This document shows, one piece after another, positions 19,274 through 28,114 of a DNA stretch of 64,000 bases. How positions within the stretch are numbered: position 1 is the first letter of the stretch; the number at the start of each line of letters is the position of its first letter. The stretch is from Tenacibaculum sp. M341 (lineage in GTDB: Bacteria > Bacteroidota > Bacteroidia > Flavobacteriales > Flavobacteriaceae), in assembly GCF_004337695.1 (NCBI RefSeq), contig NZ_SJXJ01000001.1:372001-436000 (forward strand), given 5' to 3'. The notes beneath the pieces were generated by a model. That model made no database searches, was not told the origin of the DNA, and saw nothing but the letters and a program-made list of their open reading frames with translations. A program made the translations under genes and the position numbers.

Positions 19274-19444
19274 AAAAAAATGATTCGTATTAATTATTTT
19301 TTTGGTGTTTTAGACAATATTAAATGTATTAGCTTCTTTTTTGGGTTTTATTAGTTGTCTTTACAGAGTTAAAAACTACGTTTATTGCAAAAAACACTAC
19401 AAATACTGTAATTATTTTATAATGTTTTTCTGAGTTTAAAACTA

Positions 19445-19831
19445 TTATAAAGGAGTTTCTATTCTAAGAAAATTCCCTTTAATCTGTTTCTTTTGTAGTT
19501 TTTTGTTTGAATATTGAAGTATGTAAAAATAAATTCCTTTTTGACTTCTTTCTACATCTTTTTTTAGATTGACTTCTTTTTCTTTTAGAGAAACAAAATG
19601 ATTGTCTATGTGTATGGATTGAGTTTCACAATCGAAAAACTTTTCAGCATTATTCTGTATTAAAAGACTCGTATGAACTCGCTTTTTTACAATCCAATAT
19701 TCATTGGTAAAAGTATCATATAATTTTGTTTCTGGCGGAATGCCATTTTCAATATGTGCTATTTTAACTAAAATTTGTGATTGAATAAAATCAGTAGACT
19801 CAATGATTTTAATAAAACCTGGAGAAATCAT
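19445..19831 (-). CDS. Hypothetical protein, 128 residues
   Basis: I do not recognise a family. The protein is mixed charged and aromatic, with no signal peptide or membrane segment, and looks like a small beta-rich cytoplasmic protein (ILVKIAHIENGIPPETKLYD ... YFYILQYSNKK). It begins 17 bases after the ABC-F gene on the same strand, so the two are probably co-transcribed. Codon use matches the neighbours. Confidence 0.55.
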   Translation of the reverse strand: MISPGFIKIIESTDFIQSQILVKIAHIENGIPPETKLYDTFTNEYWIVKKRVHTSLLIQNNAEKFFDCETQSIHIDNHFVSLKEKEVNLKKDVERSQKGIYFYILQYSNKKLQKKQIKGNFLRIETPL

Positions 19832-19848
19832 AGTAAAAACAAAATATT

Positions 19849-21480
19849 TTACAAATCAATCTCTTTTAAGGCATTTATATTATTTCGTTCTAAAAATGCG
19901 TCAATAGTTTCAAAATGTTCAATTACACGCTTATCTTTAAACTCAAATACTTTTTCAGATAAACCTTGAAGAAAATCTCTATCGTGAGAAACTAAAATTA
20001 AAGTTCCGTCATAATTAAGTAAAGCTTCTTTAATTACATCTTTCGATTTCAAATCTAAGTGATTCGTTGGCTCATCTAAGATCAATAAGTTTACTGGTTC
20101 TAGTAATAGTTTAACCATTGCTAAACGAGTTCTTTCACCCCCAGACAATACTTTAACTTTCTTTTCTAAATCATCGCCACTAAACATAAATCTACCTAAA
20201 ATATTCTTTATTTGTGTACGAATATCACCTTCAGCAACCTCATCAACAGTTTGAAAAATTGTCAACTCAGGATCTAGTAAAGAAGCTTGATTTTGAGCAA
20301 AATATCCAACTTTAGCATTGTGCCCCAAACCACATTCACCTTCAAAATCAATTTCTCCCATAATTGCCTTAATCATGGTAGATTTTCCTTCACCGTTTCT
20401 ACCAACAAATGATACTTTTTCACCTCTTGCAATAGAAAAACTAGCATCTTTAAAAACAGTTAAGTCGCCATAACTTTTAGTTAAGCCTTCAACTTTAACA
20501 GGATAATCTCCAGATCTAGGAGAAGGAGGGAAGCGAAGTTTTAGAGCAGAAGTATCTACTTCATCAATTTCTATAGGAACTAATTTTTCAAGCATACGTT
20601 CTCTAGAAGCTACTTGATTCGTTTTGGAATAAGTTCCTTTAAAACGTTCTATAAAAGCTTTGGTATCAGCTATAAATTTTTGTTGTTCTTCGTAAGCTTT
20701 TAATTGGTGAGCTCTACGTTCTTTACGTAATTCTAAATAATGAGAATAATTAGCTTTGTAATCATGAATAGTTCCCATAGTCACTTCTATGGTACGATTG
20801 GTGATATTATCAATAAAAGCTTTATCGTGAGAAATTACTACTACAGCTTTTGCTTTATTTAATAAGAAATTCTCTAGCCAAATAACAGATTCAATATCTA
20901 CGTGGTTGGTAGGCTCATCTAATAAAATTAAGTCAGGTTTCTGAAGTAATATTTTAGCTAATTCTATACGCATACGCCATCCACCACTAAATTCAGAAGT
21001 AGCTCTATCTAAATCATCTTGTTTAAAACCTAGTCCTTTTAAAGCTTTTTCAACCTCAGCTTCGTAATTAATCTCTTCTAGGGCGTAGTATTTTTCACCT
21101 AAATCAGATACACGCTCTATGATTTTCATGTAAGCTTCCGATTCGTAATCGGTACGAGTTTCTAATTGCTTATTTAAATCATCCATTTCTGCTTTCATAT
21201 CAAAAATACCTTGAAAAGCTTTGGATGCTTCTTCTTTAACAGTGCAATTATCTTCCATTAATAAATGCTGCGGTAAATAGGCAATTACTGTATCTTTTGG
21301 GCAACGTACCGCTCCTTTTGTAGGAGAAGAAACTCCTGCAATAATCTTCATCATGGTAGATTTTCCTGCTCCATTTTTTCCCATTAAAGCAATCTTATCA
21401 TTTTCATTAATTACAAATGAAACATCGCTAAATAAGGTGTTACCACTAAACTCTACACGTAATTGATCTACAGTAATCAT
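19849..21480 (-). CDS. ABC-F family ATPase
   Basis: The protein has two ABC domains without membrane segments. Walker A motifs are GKNGAGKST and GRNGEGKST, signature motifs are FSGGWRMRIEL and LSGGERTRLAM, and Walker B regions are DEPTNHVD and DEPTNHLD. A charged ABC-F linker sits around residues 240-310. ABC-F proteins act on ribosomes, resolving stalled translation or protecting against antibiotics. Sequence and linker look like the housekeeping YbiT/Uup-type group rather than a resistance protein. The ATG at 21480 (MITVDQLRVEF) is the usual start; the frame opens three codons earlier. Confidence 0.93.
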   Translation of the reverse strand: MITVDQLRVEFSGNTLFSDVSFVINENDKIALMGKNGAGKSTMMKIIAGVSSPTKGAVRCPKDTVIAYLPQHLLMEDNCTVKEEASKAFQGIFDMKAEMDDLNKQLETRTDYESEAYMKIIERVSDLGEKYYALEEINYEAEVEKALKGLGFKQDDLDRATSEFSGGWRMRIELAKILLQKPDLILLDEPTNHVDIESVIWLENFLLNKAKAVVVISHDKAFIDNITNRTIEVTMGTIHDYKANYSHYLELRKERRAHQLKAYEEQQKFIADTKAFIERFKGTYSKTNQVASRERMLEKLVPIEIDEVDTSALKLRFPPSPRSGDYPVKVEGLTKSYGDLTVFKDASFSIARGEKVSFVGRNGEGKSTMIKAIMGEIDFEGECGLGHNAKVGYFAQNQASLLDPELTIFQTVDEVAEGDIRTQIKNILGRFMFSGDDLEKKVKVLSGGERTRLAMVKLLLEPVNLLILDEPTNHLDLKSKDVIKEALLNYDGTLILVSHDRDFLQGLSEKVFEFKDKRVIEHFETIDAFLERNNINALKEIDL

Positions 21481-21647
21481 AATCAGCATTAATTTTAATG
21501 TCGCGAAAATACTAATTTACATGGCACAGATTTATGAAAGTTCTTAGTTTTTATAATCAATTTCAGAATTTAATTAAATCTATCATAAATTGAAGAAATA
21601 CGAGTACAAAATACCTATTGAGTGATGTGTTTTAAAGGGAAACTTTG

Positions 21648-21671
21648 TAATTTTGTGTGGTCTAAACACAA
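21648..21671 (+). promoter_or_regulatory. nrtR promoter -7 box with NrtR-type operator O1
   Basis: The 19-bp palindrome TTGTGT-GGTCTAA-ACACAA at 21653-21671 overlaps a -7 element TAATTTTG (21648-21655) and ends three bases before the nrtR start. The same palindrome family is found in pairs at three other promoters of this window, so it is most likely the binding site of the NrtR protein itself and implies autoregulation. The -33 element is not clear here. Confidence 0.7.
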
Positions 21672-21674
21672 AAT

Positions 21675-22364
21675 ATGCCAGCAATTCAAAATATAAAAGT
21701 AGCTGTAGATGCAGTTGTATTTGGTTACGAATCTAAAAAATTATCTGTTTTATTAATTAAAAGAGGTGTTGAACCTTTTAAAGATTCTTGGGCTTTACCA
21801 GGAGGATTAGTATTAGATGATGAATCTTTAGAGTCTGCAGTAACTAGAGAGCTTAAAGAAGAAACTGGTGTTACCATAGATTATTTAGAGCAATTATATA
21901 GTTTTGGGGCTCCTAAACGAGATCCTAGAAATAGAGTAGTGTCAGTAAGTTATTTTGGTTTGGTTAGACCTAATCATTTTACCATAAAAGCAGATACAGA
22001 TGCTGATGAAGCACAATGGTTTGCTATGGATGATTTGCCTTCATTAGCTTTTGATCATAAAGTAATTTTAGAGATGGCTCAAAAACGTTTAAAAGCAAAA
22101 TTGCAATATGAGCCAATAGGTTTTGACCTTTTAAATAAAGAATTTCCGTTTTCTGATCTAGAAAACTTATATACTACCATACTAGAACATCAAATTGATC
22201 GAAGAAACTTTAGAAAAAAAATATTAAGCTTCGGAATTGTAGAAGAGACAGATAAAATTCAACAGAAAGGCAGCGGTAGACCTGCGAAACTCTTCAAGTT
22301 TAACAAACAGAAATACGATCAATTAGTCGCCGAAGATTTCCACTTTGAAATTAAGATAGTGTAA
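21675..22364 (+). CDS. nrtR: NrtR: Nudix-related transcriptional regulator of NAD metabolism
   Basis: The 229-residue protein has an N-terminal Nudix domain with an intact Nudix box (G44, E50, R58-E59, E62-E63, G65) and a C-terminal winged-helix domain (~150-229). This is the architecture of NrtR. NrtR proteins bind ADP-ribose or related NAD products in the Nudix domain and then release DNA. The gene directly precedes the PRPP-synthetase-like gene and the long ADP-ribose gene cluster. Palindromes in front of it and in front of three downstream units are probable operators. An intact Nudix box means hydrolase activity cannot be excluded. Confidence 0.9.
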   Translation: MPAIQNIKVAVDAVVFGYESKKLSVLLIKRGVEPFKDSWALPGGLVLDDESLESAVTRELKEETGVTIDYLEQLYSFGAPKRDPRNRVVSVSYFGLVRPNHFTIKADTDADEAQWFAMDDLPSLAFDHKVILEMAQKRLKAKLQYEPIGFDLLNKEFPFSDLENLYTTILEHQIDRRNFRKKILSFGIVEETDKIQQKGSGRPAKLFKFNKQKYDQLVAEDFHFEIKIV

Positions 22365-22427
22365 ATTTTACACAAAATATTTTGTTGTATTGTTTTTATG
22401 TCTTAGTTTTGCGTAAAAATAACACAA
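22357..22427 (+). promoter_or_regulatory. Promoter of the first NAD/ADP-ribose operon with paired operators O2 and O3
   Basis: O2 (22357-22375, TAGTGT-N7-ACACAA) overlaps the nrtR stop codon; O3 (22409-22427, TTGCGT-N7-ACACAA) ends one base before the ATG of the next gene. Between them lie -33 TTTG (22381-22384) and -7 TAGTTTTG (22404-22411), 19 bases apart. The operator centres are 52 bases apart, about five helical turns, so a repressor could bridge them. The expected transcript leader is only about ten bases. Confidence 0.72.
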
Positions 22428-22428
22428 T

Positions 22429-23253
22429 ATGATTTTTAATTTAGATACATCATTTAAACCATTAGGAGAAGGACAGGTTCTTTTTGAGTCTTTTGTTTTT
22501 TCAGGAGGTGAACCACACATTAAACTAAAAAGTAATTTAGAAAATGTTATAGAGGTTACTATAACAGCAAGAGTTACTTCTTTTAATGATTTTGGAATGC
22601 TGCTTTGTGCAATTGATGCTGTAAAGCGATGTGGGGTGAAAAATGTGCACGTTTTTTTACCATATTTTCCAGGAGCAAGACAAGATCGTGTGATGGTGGC
22701 TGGCGAACCTTTAACGGTAAAGGTGTATGCTGATGTATTAAATAATCAACAATTGAGTAGTATCACGGTTTTTGATCCGCATTCAGAGGTAACTCCGGCG
22801 TTATTAAATAATTGTAAAAGTATACCGAACCATACTTTTATAGAAAAGGTATTACAAAAGATAGGAAAAGAAGTGTTATTGATTTCTCCTGACGGAGGTG
22901 CATTGAAAAAGATTTATAAAGTGTCGGAATATTTGGGGGGAATTGCTGTGATTGAATGTTCGAAAAAGAGAAATGTAAAAAATGGAAAATTAGAAGGTTT
23001 TAAAGTGTATGAAGAAGATTTAGGTGGGAAAGATTGCTTAATTGTAGATGATATTTGCGATGGCGGCGGTACATTTATGGGGTTAGCAGGAGAATTGAAA
23101 AAGAAAAATGCAGGTGACTTATACTTAGCGATTAGTCATGGTATTTTTAACAAAGGTGTAGCAGCATTAAATGAACACTTTAAAGAGATTTATACCACAG
23201 ATAGTTTTAGAGATGTTGATGGTGTGACGCAAATTAAATTGGAAGAAATATGA
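22429..23253 (+). CDS. prs: Divergent PRPP-synthetase-like kinase (Prs or ADP-ribose pyrophosphokinase)
   Basis: The 274-residue protein is a Prs homologue, about 40 residues shorter than housekeeping Prs. It keeps the ATP-loop segment PYFPGARQDR (78-87), FDPHSE (115-120) and a PRPP-binding loop DDICDGGGTF (207-216). The loop differs from the usual DDxxDTGGT. This is the type encoded next to NAMPT genes in phages and bacteria. Some such proteins (Adps of the NARP1 pathway) pyrophosphorylate ADP-ribose instead of ribose 5-phosphate. Here it heads the NrtR-controlled operon, which favours an NAD-salvage role. Which substrate it uses cannot be decided from sequence. Its stop overlaps the next ATG by four bases. 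Confidence 0.82.
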   Translation: MIFNLDTSFKPLGEGQVLFESFVFSGGEPHIKLKSNLENVIEVTITARVTSFNDFGMLLCAIDAVKRCGVKNVHVFLPYFPGARQDRVMVAGEPLTVKVYADVLNNQQLSSITVFDPHSEVTPALLNNCKSIPNHTFIEKVLQKIGKEVLLISPDGGALKKIYKVSEYLGGIAVIECSKKRNVKNGKLEGFKVYEEDLGGKDCLIVDDICDGGGTFMGLAGELKKKNAGDLYLAISHGIFNKGVAALNEHFKEIYTTDSFRDVDGVTQIKLEEI

Positions 23254-23882
23254 AGTTTTATTTTACAGATATTAATTCAAAATTAACAGAAGCATGGAGT
23301 AAAGTGTTTTATAATATTGATGATGTAATTGTAAGTAACCAATCAATATTTGACCTGTCTTGCGATGCTATTGTGAGTCCAGCCAATAGTTTTGGGTTTA
23401 TGAATGGAGGAATTGATTTTTCAATTTCGAAAAACTTAGGATGGCATATTGAAAAAAAGTTGCAAAAATTATTGAGAGAGAAATACTATGGTGAACTTTT
23501 AGTAGGGCAAGCGGCAATAGTATCAACAGATAAAGAACAATTTAAGTATTTGATTTCTGCGCCAACTATGCGAACACCAATGACCATATTAAGGTCTCCT
23601 AACATTTATTTAGCAACGAAAGCAATTTTCACTTTGCTAAAAGAAGGAGAGTTTGAAGATGGAACCAAAATAAAAGATAAAGTAAAAACGGTAGCGATAC
23701 CAGGTTTAGGAACAGGAATAGGTGGAATGCCACCTCTTTTATGCGCAAGACAAATGAGGATAGCATGGGAAGATGTTATGAAGGAAAAATATAAAACAGA
23801 AAAAGGGTGGGATGAATTAAGGTCAAACTATGCATATTTTTTTACTCACGATGAGAAAGATCTGCATTATGATATTCCATAA
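23250..23882 (+). CDS. Macro-domain protein, long type, copy 1
   Basis: The 210-residue protein has a macro fold with the ADP-ribose-binding motif DAIVSPANSFGFMNGGID near residues 38-55. A loop IPGLGTGIGGMPP follows in the second half. Database entries of this subfamily are often called phage tail protein, but the motif is that of a macro domain. Macro domains bind or hydrolyse ADP-ribose derivatives. It overlaps the prs-like gene (ATGA) and has a close paralogue at 32924-33532. Catalysis versus binding is undetermined. Confidence 0.82.
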   Translation: MKFYFTDINSKLTEAWSKVFYNIDDVIVSNQSIFDLSCDAIVSPANSFGFMNGGIDFSISKNLGWHIEKKLQKLLREKYYGELLVGQAAIVSTDKEQFKYLISAPTMRTPMTILRSPNIYLATKAIFTLLKEGEFEDGTKIKDKVKTVAIPGLGTGIGGMPPLLCARQMRIAWEDVMKEKYKTEKGWDELRSNYAYFFTHDEKDLHYDIP

Positions 23883-23884
23883 AT

Positions 23885-23904
23885 AAGGAGTTAGATCTCC
23901 TTTT
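23885..23904 (+). other. Small intra-operon hairpin
   Basis: AAGGAG (885-890) pairs with CTCCTT (897-902) and four T follow, in the 35-base gap between the macro gene and the DUF4291 gene. It is too weak for a full terminator and might tune expression or protect the mRNA end. Confidence 0.3.
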
Positions 23905-23917
23905 AAAAAAAGAAAAC

Positions 23918-24553
23918 ATGAAAGTAAAAGTTAAAAAATATACAGAACAGTTGAACGAATGGCCAGAAAAAGGGCATCATATAATGGCACAGTACGACGA
24001 TGAAAAAGTAATTGTATATCAATCATACAGACCAGCAATTGGAAATTTTGCGGTAAGAAATCAATTTTTTGGAGGTCCGTTTAAGTATACAAGAATGACT
24101 TGGATTAAGCCTAATTTCTTATGGATGATGTATCGTAATGGTTGGGGAACTAAAGAAGGACAGGAAGTTGTATTAGCAATTCATTTAAAAAGAGAAGCAT
24201 TTGAACGCTATTTATCACAAGCAGTGTATTCTAGTTTTCAAGCAGATTTATATGAAAGTCATGAAGCATGGAAAGAAGCGGTAGCAAATTCATCAATTCG
24301 TTTGCAGTGGGATCCAGATCATGATCCATATGGTGCGAAATTAGAGAGAAGAGCCATTCAGCTTGGAATTAGAAATGAAGAAATCGTACAATATGCAAAA
24401 GAAGATATTTTAGAAATAGAAGATGTATCGTCATTTGTAAATGAACAACATCAGTTTGTATTACAAAATGATTTGGAGAGTTTGATGGTTCCTGAGGAAA
24501 AACCATTTATAAGTAGAGATGAAACTGTAAATAAAAGATTGAGAATAAGATGA
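23918..24553 (+). CDS. DUF4291 protein, copy 1
   Basis: The 211-residue protein shows the family hallmark TRMTWIKPNFLWMMYRNGWG near residues 61-80 and IRLQWDPDHDPYG later. DUF4291 is a family of unknown activity that is repeatedly found beside NAD/ADP-ribose genes. It is cytoplasmic, with no membrane segment. A second copy is at 34378-34971. The gene is preceded by a small hairpin and its stop overlaps the next start by four bases. A role in ADP-ribose chemistry is inferred from context only. Confidence 0.85.
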   Translation: MKVKVKKYTEQLNEWPEKGHHIMAQYDDEKVIVYQSYRPAIGNFAVRNQFFGGPFKYTRMTWIKPNFLWMMYRNGWGTKEGQEVVLAIHLKREAFERYLSQAVYSSFQADLYESHEAWKEAVANSSIRLQWDPDHDPYGAKLERRAIQLGIRNEEIVQYAKEDILEIEDVSSFVNEQHQFVLQNDLESLMVPEEKPFISRDETVNKRLRIR

Positions 24554-25374
24554 AAAAGTCAACAAGAAAATTAAAAGCAAAAGAGACTTTAGAAATTATT
24601 CAAAATGGTTTTTATATCGTTGAGAATGGAGAAAAAGTATCTTTAAAAAGTGAAATTGATTCAGCAATAAATAGATCACGATTTTTTAAATCAGAAGAGC
24701 TAAAGACTCTAAAAGATAGTATAGAGTTAAAACAAAATAATCAGACGAGTTTTGAAGTAACTAGTGAAGATTCGATAAGTGCAATTTTAAGACTAAGTAA
24801 TGAGCAACATGAAAAGTTAATGTGTTTAAATTTTGCTTCAGCAAAAAATCCTGGAGGAGGCTTTTTAAATGGAGCTTTAGCACAAGAAGAAAGTTTAGCA
24901 GTTTCATCAGCTTTGTATGGTTGTCAAATGAGTACTTATAATTTTTATGAAACTCACAGAGCTATGAAATCATGTATGTATACTGATGGAATGATTAATA
25001 GTCCTGAAGTGCCAGTTTTTAGAAATAAAAAAGGTGATTTATTAAAAGAATTTGTTTTGTGTAGTTTTATAACTTCTGCAGCAGTAAATAAAGGAGTTGT
25101 TAAATTGAAAGAGAAAGAATTATTAAAAGATGTTTCTGAAATTATGAGTGTCAGAATAGAGAAAATGTTGACATTATGTGCAGATCAAGGGTATGAAAAT
25201 TTAATTTTAGGAGCGTGGGGTTGTGGCGTTTTTCAAAACGATCCTATTGAAATAGCAAATCTATTCCATAAACATTTTAATGGTAGGTTTAAAAATCAAT
25301 TTAAAAAAGTAGTTTTTGCTATTTATTCTAGGAATGAGAAATTTATAGAACCGTTTAAAAGTTTGTTTAATTAG
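24550..25374 (+). CDS. PARG-like TIGR02452 family protein, copy 1
   Basis: The 274-residue protein belongs to the bacterial PARG-like family TIGR02452. It carries the poly(ADP-ribose) glycohydrolase signature NPGGGFLNGALAQEE at residues 100-114, with the two catalytic glutamates at 113-114, and the C-terminal GAWGCGVFQNDP loop. The family hydrolyses poly(ADP-ribose) or related O-glycosidic ADP-ribose links. It overlaps the DUF4291 stop (ATGA) and is followed by two ADP-ribosylglycohydrolases. A paralogue of equal length is at 49052-49876. All signature residues are intact. Confidence 0.88.
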   Translation: MKKSTRKLKAKETLEIIQNGFYIVENGEKVSLKSEIDSAINRSRFFKSEELKTLKDSIELKQNNQTSFEVTSEDSISAILRLSNEQHEKLMCLNFASAKNPGGGFLNGALAQEESLAVSSALYGCQMSTYNFYETHRAMKSCMYTDGMINSPEVPVFRNKKGDLLKEFVLCSFITSAAVNKGVVKLKEKELLKDVSEIMSVRIEKMLTLCADQGYENLILGAWGCGVFQNDPIEIANLFHKHFNGRFKNQFKKVVFAIYSRNEKFIEPFKSLFN

Positions 25375-25388
25375 AAAGAAAATATGTT

Positions 25389-26354
25389 ATGAAAAATAAA
25401 ATAGAAGCAATGTTTTTAGGGCTGGCAATTGGAGATGCTCTTGGAGTACCTGTAGAATTTAAAAGTAGGTATTATTTAAACAATAGTCCTGTTACAGATA
25501 TGCTTGAGTTTGGTTCGCATCATCAACCAAAAGGAACTTGGAGTGATGATAGTTTTTTAACTTTTTGCTTGGCAGATAGCTTATGTAATGGATACAGTTG
25601 TAGTGATATAGCCAACACATTTGCTAAATGGTATACAGATACTTTATGGACAGCACATGGAGAAGTTTTTGACATTGGTATTGCAACCAACTCGGCAATT
25701 CATGCTTTTATAAAGGGAACACCAGCTACGTTGGCAGGAGGAGACGGAGAGTTTGACAATGGTAATGGATCGTTAATGAGAATTAGCCCGATTGCTTTTT
25801 ATGTAAAAGATAAGCCTATTGAAGAGCGATTTGCTATTGTTAAAGACGTATCATCTATTACACACAGGCATATCAGATCTGTAATCAGTTGTTTTATTTA
25901 TGTAGAGTTTTTACTGGAGTTGTTAAAGGGAATAGATAAAATTGAAGCTTATAAAAATATGATAACTGCGGTGAATGGTTTTTTATATTCAAATGCCATT
26001 TGTTCTCAAGCAGAGATAGATAGGTTTCATAGAGTATTAGAAAATAAAGTTAATGATTATGATATTGAACCTTTAAGAACACTTGAAGAAAAACAAATCA
26101 GTGGATCAGGATATGTGTTAAATACATTAGAAGCTAGTATTTGGTGTTTTTTAACCACAAATTCATACACAGACTCAGTTTTAAAAGCTGTTAATTTAGG
26201 TGAAGATACAGATACAACCGCATGTGTTACAGGAGCTTTGTCAGGATTGTATTATGGAATAGATGAAATTCCTGAGAAATGGAAAGAAGTTTTAGTAAAA
26301 AAGGAAGAAATAATAGAATTGAGTCATCAATTTGCACAAAAAATGGAAAAATGA
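25389..26354 (+). CDS. ADP-ribosylglycohydrolase (DraG/ARH family) 1
   Basis: The 321-residue protein has the ARH elements AIGDALGVPVEFKSR (13-27), WSDDS (51-55), NGNGSLMR (~122) and LGEDTDTTA (~272). The aspartates of WSDDS and DTD form the two-metal site that removes ADP-ribose from proteins or small molecules. It is closest to the third ARH at 30645, suggesting duplication. The next gene starts inside its stop codon (ATGA). The substrate is not predictable. Confidence 0.92.
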   Translation: MKNKIEAMFLGLAIGDALGVPVEFKSRYYLNNSPVTDMLEFGSHHQPKGTWSDDSFLTFCLADSLCNGYSCSDIANTFAKWYTDTLWTAHGEVFDIGIATNSAIHAFIKGTPATLAGGDGEFDNGNGSLMRISPIAFYVKDKPIEERFAIVKDVSSITHRHIRSVISCFIYVEFLLELLKGIDKIEAYKNMITAVNGFLYSNAICSQAEIDRFHRVLENKVNDYDIEPLRTLEEKQISGSGYVLNTLEASIWCFLTTNSYTDSVLKAVNLGEDTDTTACVTGALSGLYYGIDEIPEKWKEVLVKKEEIIELSHQFAQKMEK

Positions 26355-27250
26355 AAACAAGAATAGCATTGGCAAAACAATCTTTAACAGGAATTTCTAT
26401 TGGAGATGCTTTTGGAGATAGTTTTTTTAGAAATAGAGATGAAGTAGAAATAGCGCTAAGTAACAAAACAATTCCAGAAACACAATGGAGATTTACAGAT
26501 GATACTATTATGGCGATTCCTATTTTACAATCGTTAGAAGAGTTTGGAGAAGTAAATCAGGATTTTATAGCGGTTAAATTTGCTGAAAACTATGAGAAAG
26601 ATAGGCATAGAGGTTACGGTCCTTCAATGCACAGAAAATTGATGGATATGAAAGGGAATACAGATTGGTTGTCTATTTCTAAATCTAGTTTTAACGGATC
26701 AGGATCTATGGGGAATGGCGGAGCAATGCGAGTAGCATTAATTGGAGCTTATTTTTATGATAATTTAGATAAGGTCTCAGAGCAAGCTAAGCTGTCGTCA
26801 GAAATAACACATTATAACAATGAAGCCATAGCAGGAGCTATTAGTGTAGCTATTGCAACAGCTTTGTGTACGGAAACAAAGAATATAGATAAAGATGTTT
26901 GGTTAGATACAATAATTGAATATACACCAGAGAGTGATTTAAAATATAAAATTAAAAAGATAAAAACATTACCTAAATCGTATACAATTAATACAATAGT
27001 AACTGCACTAGGTAACGGAACTAAAATGCTAGCTCAAGATACAGTACCTATTGCTTTATGGAGTATTTATCATCATATGAATAATTTTGAAACATCTCTT
27101 TGGAAAACAGTTTCGGCATTAGGAGATAGAGATACTACATGTGCAATTGTAGGAGGTATTTCTATAATGAATTCAAAAGATGAGTGTATTCCTAAAAACT
27201 GGATGGATGAAGTAGAGCAATGGAATGATAGCATTTTTTATAAAGATTAA
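26351..27250 (+). CDS. ADP-ribosylglycohydrolase family protein 2, altered metal motif
   Basis: The start at 26351 overlaps the previous stop by four bases; a longer frame from 26279 lies inside the previous gene and is rejected. The 299-residue protein has ISIGDAFGDSFF, WRFTDDTIMAI, GNGGAMRVA and, near residue 257, LGDRDTTCAIVGGI. The usual GGDTDT is here GDRDTT, so the spacing of the metal aspartates is kept but the neighbours differ. It is probably an active or specialised ARH enzyme. It is only distantly related to its direct neighbour. Confidence 0.85.
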   Translation: MKTRIALAKQSLTGISIGDAFGDSFFRNRDEVEIALSNKTIPETQWRFTDDTIMAIPILQSLEEFGEVNQDFIAVKFAENYEKDRHRGYGPSMHRKLMDMKGNTDWLSISKSSFNGSGSMGNGGAMRVALIGAYFYDNLDKVSEQAKLSSEITHYNNEAIAGAISVAIATALCTETKNIDKDVWLDTIIEYTPESDLKYKIKKIKTLPKSYTINTIVTALGNGTKMLAQDTVPIALWSIYHHMNNFETSLWKTVSALGDRDTTCAIVGGISIMNSKDECIPKNWMDEVEQWNDSIFYKD

Positions 27251-27252
27251 GA

Positions 27253-27711
27253 ATGGAAACGATCAAGTTTTATAGCGAACATCAAAAATGGGGAGAATTT
27301 TCAAACTTCGCCTTATATCCAGTAAAAATGAACGGTAAAACTTGGCCAACTTCAGAGCATTATTTTCAAGCACAAAAGTTTGATAATAAATCTTATCAAG
27401 AAAAAATAAGAAAAAGTGCTTCGCCAATGAAAGCTGCTGAGTTAGGTAGATCGAGAAAAGTAAAGTTAAAACGTAATTGGGATAAAATTAAAGATAATGT
27501 GATGTACAATGTTGTATATGCTAAATTTCATCAACATAATGAGTTAAAAGAAATTTTATTCCAAACGTTTGACTTAAAAATTATAGAGCATACAGAAAAT
27601 GATTCGTATTGGGGTGACGGAAAAGATGGAACTGGTTTAAATAAGCTAGGTAAAATTTTAATGAAGGTAAGAGAAAAATTAAAAGAAAATGAAAACAATA
27701 ACACTATTTAG
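27253..27711 (+). CDS. NADAR domain protein (YbiA type), copy 1
   Basis: The 152-residue protein is a single NADAR domain: FYSEHQKWGEFSNFALYPV, the central WPTSEHYFQAQKF and the C-terminal YWGDGKDGTGLNKLGKILM. The Glu of SEHYFQAQK is the conserved catalytic-type residue. NADAR proteins were predicted from NAD gene neighbourhoods, and members remove ADP-ribose from guanine bases of nucleic acids (DarT-type damage) or act on riboflavin precursors. Context favours ADP-ribose reversal. It sits two bases after the preceding gene. Confidence 0.9.
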   Translation: METIKFYSEHQKWGEFSNFALYPVKMNGKTWPTSEHYFQAQKFDNKSYQEKIRKSASPMKAAELGRSRKVKLKRNWDKIKDNVMYNVVYAKFHQHNELKEILFQTFDLKIIEHTENDSYWGDGKDGTGLNKLGKILMKVREKLKENENNNTI

Positions 27712-28114
27712 ACCTGTAGGAGAAAAAGAGTTGCAATTAATAGCTGAAAGTGGATTCAAAGAATTTCCGCCTAGACTAAAATGGCAGCCAATTTTTTATC
27801 CAGTTTTAAATGAAGTATATGCTTCTGAAATAGCATCTAAATGGAATACCAAAGATGAGTTTGGAAATTATCTAGGTTTTGTTACTCAATTTGATATTAC
27901 AGAAGAAGAGTTTGAAAAATATGAGATAGAAAATGTGGGTGGAAAAATTCATGATGAGTTGTGGGTACCATCAGATAGATTATCTGAATTTAATAAGGCT
28001 ATTCAAGGAGAAATAAGCGTATTGAAAGTGTACATAGGAAGTAAATATATCAAAAGTGAGGCTATTGAAGTGACAGAGTTAATAGCTACCATAGAAAAGA
28101 TATATGAAAATTGA
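27689..28114 (+). CDS. Small conserved protein of ADP-ribose neighbourhoods (141 residues)
   Basis: The protein starts inside the NADAR gene (23-base overlap) and begins [20 protein letters not shown], then [20 protein letters not shown] and [16 protein letters not shown]. Databases carry close relatives under the name ADP-ribosylation/crystallin J1, but it lacks the DraG/ARH metal motifs. The real fold is not evident from sequence; the pattern is compatible with a compact ART-like or RES-like fold. The function is unknown, and the context ties it to ADP-ribose turnover. Confidence 0.7.
   Translation: MKTITLFRPVGEKELQLIAESGFKEFPPRLKWQPIFYPVLNEVYASEIASKWNTKDEFGNYLGFVTQFDITEEEFEKYEIENVGGKIHDELWVPSDRLSEFNKAIQGEISVLKVYIGSKYIKSEAIEVTELIATIEKIYEN

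Noticed and set aside
26279-26350. Upstream start for the second ARH protein
   Set aside because: It would lie inside the previous gene; the ATG at 26351 overlaps the stop as ATGA, like other junctions in this operon.
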